From Pararhodobacter sp. (GTDB lineage: Bacteria; Pseudomonadota; Alphaproteobacteria; Rhodobacterales; Rhodobacteraceae), in contig JAFIEG010000001.1 of the NCBI GenBank assembly GCA_020832665.1, positions 60,608 to 124,607 on the forward strand: a stretch of 64,000 nucleotides of DNA, given 5' to 3'. The notes under the pieces are model-generated. The model did no database searches. It saw nothing but the letters and a program-made list of their open reading frames with translations, and had not been told where the DNA came from. The stretch's first letter is position 1. Each line of letters opens with the position of its first letter. Made by a program: the position numbers and the translations under genes. This document shows, piece after piece, positions 58,551 through 64,000 of the stretch.

Positions 58551-59459
58551 TCAGCCCCGTTCCGCGACGATCCGCATGCGCGCCGCGATCCGCTCGAAGC
58601 TGTGCGCCTCGGGAAGGACGAAACCGTCGAGCTGCAGCATTGCCAGCGCCTGCTGCCCGGCATCGGTTCGCGGCATGGCTTCGAGCGCGGCCAGAAAGCG
58701 CTGGCTTTGCGCGGTTTCCAGGGCGTCGCGGGAAACGACGATCGGCGGGAAGCCGAAATCCTCGGATTCCCAGACGATGCGGGTCTGATCGACCAGCTCG
58801 GGCTCGTGGCGGCGCATGACATCCCAGACATAGCCATCCACGCTGCCCGATTGCGCGAGCCCGCGCGCCACGGCGCGCACCACGTTGCGATGGCCATAGG
58901 TGAAGAAGCTGCGCGCGAAGAACTCCTCGGGGCGGTGCTGGCGCCGCAGCAGTTCGGACAGGGTGACCAGATGGCCGGAATTGGAATCGGGGTCGGAATA
59001 GGCGTGGATATCGCCGCGCAGATCGCCCAGATCCTGCGCCGCGCGCCCCGCCGAGGTGATGACCCGCGAGCGGTAGAGCGGCGCGCCCTGCCACAGCGGC
59101 AGGGCCAGCGCGGCCAGCCGCTCGCGGTTTTGCAGCAGGGGAAAGCCGCACAGCCAGGCGGCATCGAGATCGCCCATCAGCAACAGGGCGGTGACTTCCT
59201 GATAGGTGCGTCGCTGCACGAATTCGATTGGCCGGCCCATCTCGGCGCGCAAATGGCTGCGCAGATGTTCCAAGAGTTGCCAGTCATTATCGAGAAAGAC
59301 CGGGGTCAGGCCAAAGCGGAACGCAGCCGGCTGCGCGCGCAGCACCGCCGGCGCGCCCAGCATCGAGGCCGTGAAGCCGGCCATGAACATTCGCCTTTTC
59401 AACCGCATGGCGGCAAGACGCGCCGGCCCGGCCCGGCCGGAGGGGTATTCGCGCACCAT
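58551..59459 (-). CDS. arxX: Periplasmic PhnD-type binding protein (ArxX-like sensor partner)
   Basis: 302 aa from the ATG at 59459 (GGAAGG 6-7 nt upstream); a start at 59408 would give a shorter N-region. The signal is Tat-like (KRRMFMAGFTASMLGAPAVLRAQ). The mature protein shows the PhnD/phosphonate-type substrate-binding fold: FRFGLTPVFLDNDWQLLEHLRSHLRAEMG, PIEFVQRRTYQEVTALLLMGDLDAAWLCGFPLL, and YSDPDSNSGHLV. In arx clusters such a protein is thought to bind an arsenic oxyanion and signal to ArxS. Its relation to phosphate/phosphonate binders fits an oxyanion ligand. Confidence 0.85.
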   Translation of the reverse strand: MVREYPSGRAGPARLAAMRLKRRMFMAGFTASMLGAPAVLRAQPAAFRFGLTPVFLDNDWQLLEHLRSHLRAEMGRPIEFVQRRTYQEVTALLLMGDLDAAWLCGFPLLQNRERLAALALPLWQGAPLYRSRVITSAGRAAQDLGDLRGDIHAYSDPDSNSGHLVTLSELLRRQHRPEEFFARSFFTYGHRNVVRAVARGLAQSGSVDGYVWDVMRRHEPELVDQTRIVWESEDFGFPPIVVSRDALETAQSQRFLAALEAMPRTDAGQQALAMLQLDGFVLPEAHSFERIAARMRIVAERG

Positions 59460-59529
59460 CGCATGCCTTCCATCGCATTTGCCTTGGGCAGGATATACCG
59501 GCGCGCAAATTCTTGTGCCTTGACCTGCG

Positions 59530-59928
59530 TCAAGCTGTCCGCGCCATGTCTTCGATCAGCGCCCTGATCCTCTCGCGCGCGCTGCGGAAGGCGGCGATGG
59601 TGCCCTCGGCGGCGGGGTCGGGGATCGGCCAGTGCAGGCGTTTCACGGGGCCGGGGATATAGGGGCAGACCTCTTCGGCGCAAAGCGTCACGATCACGTC
59701 GGCCGATTCCGGCGCCACCTCGGAAAGCGACTTGGCGCGTTGCCCCAATATGTCGATGCCTGCCTCGGCCATCGCCTCGACAGCCAGCGGGTGCAGGCGG
59801 CCCGGGGCCGAGCCCGCGCTGGCTACCGCGACCCCGGCTGGCAGGATCGTGCGCGCCAACCCCTCGGCCATCTGGCTGCGCGAGGAATTGGCAACGCAAA
59901 GGAACAGGATGCGCATGGCTTCAGCCAT
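59530..59928 (-). CDS. arsC: Thioredoxin/glutaredoxin-dependent arsenate reductase, LMW phosphatase type
   Basis: 132 aa from the ATG at 59928, which overlaps the Usp gene by 8 nt; a start at 59916 (MRILFLC) is equally possible. The P-loop is CVANSSRS (C11-x5-R17), and two more cysteines follow in TLCAEEVCP (C83, C88), as needed for the triple-cysteine relay of thioredoxin-coupled ArsC; their spacing is one or two residues shorter than in S. aureus ArsC. HWPIPDPA is the acid loop. It reduces cytoplasmic arsenate to arsenite for export by ACR3. Confidence 0.9.
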   Translation of the reverse strand: MAEAMRILFLCVANSSRSQMAEGLARTILPAGVAVASAGSAPGRLHPLAVEAMAEAGIDILGQRAKSLSEVAPESADVIVTLCAEEVCPYIPGPVKRLHWPIPDPAAEGTIAAFRSARERIRALIEDMARTA

Positions 59929-60775
59929 CAGTCTTTCGCAGCGGCACCATCAGCACCGGCCGGCGCGCGATTTCACACAGGGCGGCGGCGGTGGAGCCGA
60001 TCACCATGCTTTCCACCCAGTTCGCGCCATGCTTGCCCACGACAATGAGATCAGCATCGCGCTCGGCGGCCAGCCGGGCGATCTGCTCGGAGGGTTTGCC
60101 CTCGGCCAGATGCCGTTCGGCCTTGCCCCCGGCAGCTTCGATCTCATGCGCGAGGTTGTCGAGCGCGGCGCGCGCCATCACTTGCCAGCGCGTGTAGCGC
60201 CCGGCCTCGGCGGGGCTGATGACATGGACGATATCGACGACGCCGGCGCGCGGGGCCAGCATGGTTGCTGCCGCCTCGGCCGCGCGCGCATGGGGCGAGA
60301 AATCGCTGGCCAGAAGCATCCGGCGCAGCCCGGCATGGCAGGCGCGCTCGCACGCCTCCGCGCCATTGACCTCGATCCATTCCAGCCGCACCGGCAGCGT
60401 GCTTTTGCGGATCACCTCGCGCGCCACCGAGCCCAGGAACAACCCGCGCAGCATGGTCTGCCCGCGCGAGCCGATCACGATCAGATCGGCGCCATGATCG
60501 GCGGCGGCTTGCAGGATATCCGCCGCCACATCGCCGGCGGCGCGAATGTCGATCTCGACATCGAGCCCGGCCTCGCGCAAGGGCGCGGCGCGCGCGGCGA
60601 GCCACGCTTCCAGCGCCTCGCGGTTGGCGTATTCCGCGCCCTGGCCGTAACCCAGCCTGACGACATGCGCCAGAATCACGCGGGCCACGCCCATGTTGCG
60701 CAGATCGGACAGGCAGTCGATGAGCGGGCCCTGCGCGGCGGAATGGTCAAGCGCAATCAATGCCGTGCGAAACAT
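59921..60775 (-). CDS. Tandem universal stress protein (two UspA domains)
   Basis: 284 aa; its ATG overlaps the ACR3 stop by 1 nt, so it is a true member of the ars operon. There are two Usp domains in a row (about residues 1-140 and 145-284). Each has the ATP-binding G-2x-G-9x-G(S/T) type motif: [24 protein letters not shown] and [24 protein letters not shown]. Usp genes are often seen near ars loci. It may help bacteria cope with arsenic or oxidative stress; no direct function is known. Confidence 0.88.
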   Translation of the reverse strand: MFRTALIALDHSAAQGPLIDCLSDLRNMGVARVILAHVVRLGYGQGAEYANREALEAWLAARAAPLREAGLDVEIDIRAAGDVAADILQAAADHGADLIVIGSRGQTMLRGLFLGSVAREVIRKSTLPVRLEWIEVNGAEACERACHAGLRRMLLASDFSPHARAAEAAATMLAPRAGVVDIVHVISPAEAGRYTRWQVMARAALDNLAHEIEAAGGKAERHLAEGKPSEQIARLAAERDADLIVVGKHGANWVESMVIGSTAAALCEIARRPVLMVPLRKTDG

Positions 60776-61851
60776 CAGCTCTGTTCCTTCCTGCGCGGGG
60801 CGCGGATCGGGGTTTCCTCGGCCGGGAACCAGTGGCGCGTGCGGTTGGCAAACCACACCAGCGACAGCATCACCGGCACCTCGACCAGCACGCCCACCAC
60901 GGTGACCAGCGCGGCGATCGAGTTCAGCCCGAACAGACCGATGGCCACCGCCACCGCCAGCTCGAAAAAGTTCGAGGTCCCGATCATCGCGCAGGGCGCG
61001 GCCACCTTGTGCGGCACGCGCCATGCCCTGGCCGCCCAATAGGCCATGGCGAAGATCCCGTAGGACTGGATCAGCAGCGGAATCGCGATCATCACGATCA
61101 CCAGCGGCCGATCCAGGATCACCTCGCCCTGAAAGCCGAAAAGCAGCACCACCGTGGCCAGAAGCCCCACCACCGAGAACGGCTTCACCCGCGCCGTGAA
61201 GGCGGCCACCGTGGCCTCGCCCTCGGCCGGGTTGGCGGCATTGCGGGTCAGCCGCAGCCTTGTGATGACGCCGGCAATCAGCGGCACCACGATGTAAAGC
61301 ACCACCGACAGCACCAGTGTTTCCCAAGGCACGGTGATGTCGGTCACGCCCAGAAGCAGCGCCACGATGGGGGCGAAGGCAAAGATCATGATCACGTCAT
61401 TGAGCGACACCTGCACCAGCGTGTAGTTCGGATCGCCCTTGGTGAGCTGCGACCACACAAACACCATCGCCGTGCAGGGTGCGGCCCCCAGCAGGATCAT
61501 CCCGGCGATGTATTGCCCCGCCGTGCCCGGCTCGATGAAGGGCGCGAAGACGTATTCGAAAAACAGCACGCCAAGCGCGGCCATGGTGAAGGGCTTGATC
61601 AGCCAGTTCACCGTCAGCGTGATGATCAGCCCCTTGGGCCGTTCATGCACCCGCGCGAGCGAGGAGAAATCGACCCCCACCATCATCGGATAGACCATGA
61701 ACCAGATCAGGATGGCGACGACGAAATTGATCGAGCCGTATTCCAGCGCGGCAAGAAAGCCGACAAGCCCCGGCGCGATCTGGCCGATCGCGAGGCCGGC
61801 GATGATCGCCAGCGCCACCCAGACCGAGAGATAGCGTTCAAATGCGGACAT
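60775..61851 (-). CDS. acr3: ACR3-family arsenite efflux transporter
   Basis: 358 aa with ten transmembrane helices. ACR3 landmarks are [16 protein letters not shown] (with the essential cysteine), [31 protein letters not shown] and [16 protein letters not shown]. It exports As(OH)3/arsenite using the proton gradient. The first gene after arsR; usp and arsC follow with overlaps, forming arsR-acr3-usp-arsC. Confidence 0.95.
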   Translation of the reverse strand: MSAFERYLSVWVALAIIAGLAIGQIAPGLVGFLAALEYGSINFVVAILIWFMVYPMMVGVDFSSLARVHERPKGLIITLTVNWLIKPFTMAALGVLFFEYVFAPFIEPGTAGQYIAGMILLGAAPCTAMVFVWSQLTKGDPNYTLVQVSLNDVIMIFAFAPIVALLLGVTDITVPWETLVLSVVLYIVVPLIAGVITRLRLTRNAANPAEGEATVAAFTARVKPFSVVGLLATVVLLFGFQGEVILDRPLVIVMIAIPLLIQSYGIFAMAYWAARAWRVPHKVAAPCAMIGTSNFFELAVAVAIGLFGLNSIAALVTVVGVLVEVPVMLSLVWFANRTRHWFPAEETPIRAPRRKEQS

Positions 61852-61943
61852 TGGTTTTGCGGTATCCTTGCTTTGCGGCCTGTGTCAGGCGCGGGCGCCC
61901 CTGATGAAGCCGGGGCGGTTGCGGGGGTGCATCGGCTGCCGCA

Positions 61944-62324
61944 TCAAGTAGCGGCCTGTGCGGAACCGCCGCGTTGCGGAATGTAGCAGGCGGGGGGCTC
62001 GCCTTGCGGCGTTTCCCGCGCCTCGATCCGTCCGATCAGCGCGTGCAGGGGCGCCAGCGCCGCCGGGTCGAGCGAATAGCAGATCCGCGGCCGCTCGATG
62101 GTGCCGACAACCAGCCCCGAGGCCTTGAGAATGCGCAGATGCTCGGAAACCGTGGACTGCGCCAGCCCGATCTCGTCGACGATATCGCCGCCAATGCATC
62201 CCGGCCGCGACAGCAGCAGCGCGATGATCCGCACCCGCGCCGGATGCGCCAGCGCCCTGGCAACCGAGGCGATCTGCTTGGCATCCGGTGTCACCGAGGT
62301 TTCTTCCATGACGTCACCCGACAT
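61944..62324 (-). CDS. arsR: ArsR-family arsenite-responsive repressor
   Basis: 126 aa. Winged HTH at residues ~20-95 (RALAHPARVRIIALLLSRPGCIGGDIVDEIGLAQSTVSEHLRILKASGLVVG). Cysteines at 43 (RPGCIGG), 82 (RICYSL) and 113 (PACYIP) can form an As(III) site; the place of C43 just before the HTH is unlike the CVCDL motif of the plasmid-type ArsR. It releases DNA on arsenite binding and so induces acr3-usp-arsC. The gap to acr3 is 92 bp. Confidence 0.93.
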   Translation of the reverse strand: MSGDVMEETSVTPDAKQIASVARALAHPARVRIIALLLSRPGCIGGDIVDEIGLAQSTVSEHLRILKASGLVVGTIERPRICYSLDPAALAPLHALIGRIEARETPQGEPPACYIPQRGGSAQAAT

Positions 62325-62361
62325 GAGGAATCCTTTCGCATTCGTTGCTCGACGGCATATC

Positions 62362-62379
62362 TATCGTTTATCGACGATA
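62362..62379. promoter_or_regulatory. Candidate ArsR operator
   Basis: TATCGT-TTATCG-ACGATA is a perfect 6-bp inverted repeat with a 6-nt spacer, centred ~45 bp upstream of the arsR start in an AT-richer patch. This fits an autoregulatory ArsR site overlapping the arsR promoter. Confidence 0.55.
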
Positions 62380-62498
62380 CAAGGAGAATTTTGCCTGCCC
62401 CCCCAATGCTCAAGCCCATGCGCGGGCAACCGGCGCCATCGACAGAGCCCCTCCGGGGGCAGGTCGGACTCGACTCGCGCAGCGCTCTGGCCTAGATG

Positions 62499-62513
62499 GA
62501 ACATATAAAGAAC
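62499..62513. promoter_or_regulatory. LexA (SOS) box upstream of imuB
   Basis: GAAC-ATATAAA-GAAC (GAAC-N7-GAAC) is the reverse complement of GTTC-N7-GTTC, the direct-repeat LexA site of Alphaproteobacteria. It lies 23 bp before the ATG at 62537 and would cover the promoter, as expected for an SOS gene. Confidence 0.8.
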
Positions 62514-62536
62514 ATATGCCGGAATCCGGGGGTGGC

Positions 62537-64000
62537 ATGGCGAATGGCATGACGGGCGGCATGACGGGCGGCAGGACGCGGCACATCCTGTCGCTATGGC
62601 TGCCGCGGCTGGCCAGCGAGCACGCGCTCAGGCGGCTTGGCGGCGCCGGCGGGGCCTTTGGCGGGGCCGCCGATGTGCCCTTTGCGGTCATCGCCCGGCA
62701 GGGCGGGGCCGACCGGCTGCTTTGCCTGAACCCGGCTGCCGCCGCCGCCGGGCTGCGCCCCGGCCAGCCGCTTGCCGAGGCGCGCGCGCTGGTGGCCGGG
62801 CTGATCACCCGGCCCGACGCCCCGGCCGAGCGGGCGCGGTTTCTGGCGGCGCTGGCGCGCTGGGCCTGGCGCCACGCGCCCTGGGTGGGACATGAGGGCG
62901 AGGACGGGCTGGTGCTGGACATCACCGGCGCGGCGCATCTGGCCGGCGGCGAGGCGGCGCTGGCCGCGCAGATGCACGCGGCGCTGGCGGCGGCGGGTTT
63001 CAATGCGCGCCTGGCGGTGGCGCCGACGCGCGGCGCGGCCTGGGCGCTGGCGCGTTACGGAGGGCAGCCGGTGCGGCTGGTTACGCCCGAGGAACTGCGC
63101 GCCGCGCTCGAGCCGCTGCCGCTGGCGGCGCTGCGGCTGGAGGAAGAGACCTGCGCGGCGCTGGCGCGGCTGGGCCTGCGGCAGGTGGGCGATCTGCACC
63201 GCGCCTCGCGCGCCTCGCTGGGGCGGCGCTTCGGCCCCGCGCCCTGGCTGCGGCTCGATCAGGCGCTGGGCGCGCTGGCCGAGCCCGTCGCCCCGCTGCC
63301 GCCGCCCGCACCGGCTGCGGTGCGGCTGACCCTGCCCGAGCCGATCGGGCTGAAGGCCGATGTCATGGCCGGGCTCGAACGGCTGCTGGCGCGGCTTTGT
63401 GCGCGGCTCGAAGCCAGGGGCGAGGGCGCACGCCGGCTGCGGCTGGAATTGCGCCGCGCCGAGGGCGGGCGCGCCGAGACCGAGGTGCTGTTCGCCCGCG
63501 CGATGCGCGATGCGGCAGCGATGGCGCCGCTCTTCGAGCGCGGCATCGAGGCGCTGGAGGCGGGTTTCGGCTTCGATACGCTCAGGCTCAGCGCGCCGCT
63601 GGTCGAGCCGATGGCGCCCGAGCAGCTATCCGCCGGCCCAAACCCGGCCTTGCGCCCGGCGTCTGGTGCGGCGACGGGTGAAGCGGCGGGCGCGGCGGTT
63701 GCGGGTGGCCCGGCGGGGGCGCTGGCCGATCTTCTGACGCGGCTGGGCAACCGGCTGGGCGAGGCGGCGCTGATACGCTTTCGCCCCGCCGACAGCCATA
63801 TCCCCGAGCGCGCCTTCCAGCGCGTTTCGGCGATCTGGGCCGATGCGCCGGCACCGGGCGAGGGCTGGCCGCCGGCGGGGCGGCTGCGGCCGCTGCTGCT
63901 GTTTGCGCCCGAGCCGGTGGCGGTGGCCGGCGAGGGGGCGCCGCCCCGCCGCGTTTGCGGGGGCCGGCGCGGGGGGCCGGTGGGGGGCGCCCCCCGCCCC
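62537..64000 (+). CDS. imuB: ImuB, Y-family polymerase-like mutagenesis protein (truncated by window end)
   Basis: At least 488 aa, continuing past the right edge with no stop; start at MANGMTGG (GGGGG upstream) or at 62516. The frame is missing from the ORF track because it runs off the end. It begins RHILSLWLPRLASEHALRR and has the Y-family layout: PFAVIARQGGADRLLCLNPAAAAAGLRPGQPLAEARALVAGL, LVLDITGAAHLAGGEAALAAQM, and GLRQVGDLHRASRASLGRRFG. ImuB lacks the full set of catalytic acids and works with DnaE2 and ImuA in SOS mutagenesis. imuA normally precedes it but is not present; an arsR gene is there instead. Confidence 0.88.
   Translation, partial: MANGMTGGMTGGRTRHILSLWLPRLASEHALRRLGGAGGAFGGAADVPFAVIARQGGADRLLCLNPAAAAAGLRPGQPLAEARALVAGLITRPDAPAERARFLAALARWAWRHAPWVGHEGEDGLVLDITGAAHLAGGEAALAAQMHAALAAAGFNARLAVAPTRGAAWALARYGGQPVRLVTPEELRAALEPLPLAALRLEEETCAALARLGLRQVGDLHRASRASLGRRFGPAPWLRLDQALGALAEPVAPLPPPAPAAVRLTLPEPIGLKADVMAGLERLLARLCARLEARGEGARRLRLELRRAEGGRAETEVLFARAMRDAAAMAPLFERGIEALEAGFGFDTLRLSAPLVEPMAPEQLSAGPNPALRPASGAATGEAAGAAVAGGPAGALADLLTRLGNRLGEAALIRFRPADSHIPERAFQRVSAIWADAPAPGEGWPPAGRLRPLLLFAPEPVAVAGEGAPPRRVCGGRRGGPVGGAPRP

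Noticed and set aside
1-64000. CRISPR arrays, rRNA operons, complete insertion sequences or a replication origin
   Set aside because: I saw no regularly spaced repeats, no rRNA sequence, no intact transposase and no dnaA-box cluster in the window.

Overview
The window is GC-rich DNA from an alphaproteobacterium, most likely a member of the Rhodobacteraceae (roseobacter/Rhodobacter group). The main reasons are the core gene order (rsfS-rlmH ... gpmI-envC-ctpA-rppH; leuC-leuD-membrane protein-EEP-asd; comF-grxC-nitrilase), a tRNA-His without the usual extra G at position -1 and with an A discriminator, an alphaproteobacterial GAAC-N7-GAAC LexA box in front of imuB, and many short overlapping genes. 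Two accessory blocks stand out from this core: an aromatic-acid catabolic block on the left and an arsenic block on the right.

Region 1 (1-11.2 kb) is a catabolic cluster for gentisate or a substituted gentisate. It holds the tail of a Rieske ring hydroxylase, GntR and IclR regulators, a class III CoA-transferase, an aconitase-family hydratase, a fumarylacetoacetase-family hydrolase, two paralogous bicupin gentisate-type dioxygenases, an FAD aromatic hydroxylase and an HMG-CoA-lyase-family enzyme. No maleylpyruvate isomerase is visible. The gene set suggests hydrolysis of the ring-cleavage product to maleate or citraconate, hydration, CoA activation and retro-aldol cleavage. The cluster stops at a tyrosine-recombinase remnant next to the 3' end of tRNA-His, which suggests an old integrative element. 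Matching inverted repeats in two promoter regions are probably IclR-type operators.

Region 2 (11.2-25.7 kb) carries a DUF6324-like protein, SRP RNA (ffs), phosphomannomutase, a decayed gene, a DctQMP TRAP transporter, an MFS protein, a methyltransferase, and the rppH-ctpA-envC-gpmI run. Region 3 (24.0-30.0 kb) is an insertion between gpmI and rlmH, genes that are normally neighbours. It holds an MFS transporter, an NAD(P)-dependent epimerase, a membrane-anchored SRPBCC protein, a polytopic membrane protein, a BA14K-like secreted protein and non-coding relics.

Region 4 (30.0-48.4 kb) is core genome: rlmH, rsfS, an MscS channel, leuCD, asd, a CCA-adding enzyme, a NUDIX hydrolase, hslO, a CAP lipoprotein, hemH, a BioC-like methyltransferase, comF, grxC, a nitrilase-family protein, a MarR regulator and mrp.

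Region 5 (48.4-62.3 kb) is a continuous minus-strand arsenic block. Its upstream part is arsR-ACR3-tandem Usp-arsC. It continues with a periplasmic sensor, histidine kinase and response regulator (arxX-S-R-like), then a polyferredoxin, a Tat-exported molybdopterin oxidoreductase with the GRGWG signature of ArxA, a four-cluster Fe-S subunit, an NrfD membrane subunit, a TorD chaperone and a membrane-anchored cytochrome c. I read this as an ArxA-type arsenite oxidase system. Arsenite would be oxidised in the periplasm with electrons passed to quinone and/or cytochrome c, while cytoplasmic arsenate is reduced by ArsC and exported by ACR3. The response regulator lacks both the GAFTGA loop and the Walker B acid, yet a sigma-54-like promoter lies upstream of the structural genes. 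The window ends inside imuB, which has a LexA box but no imuA in front of it.
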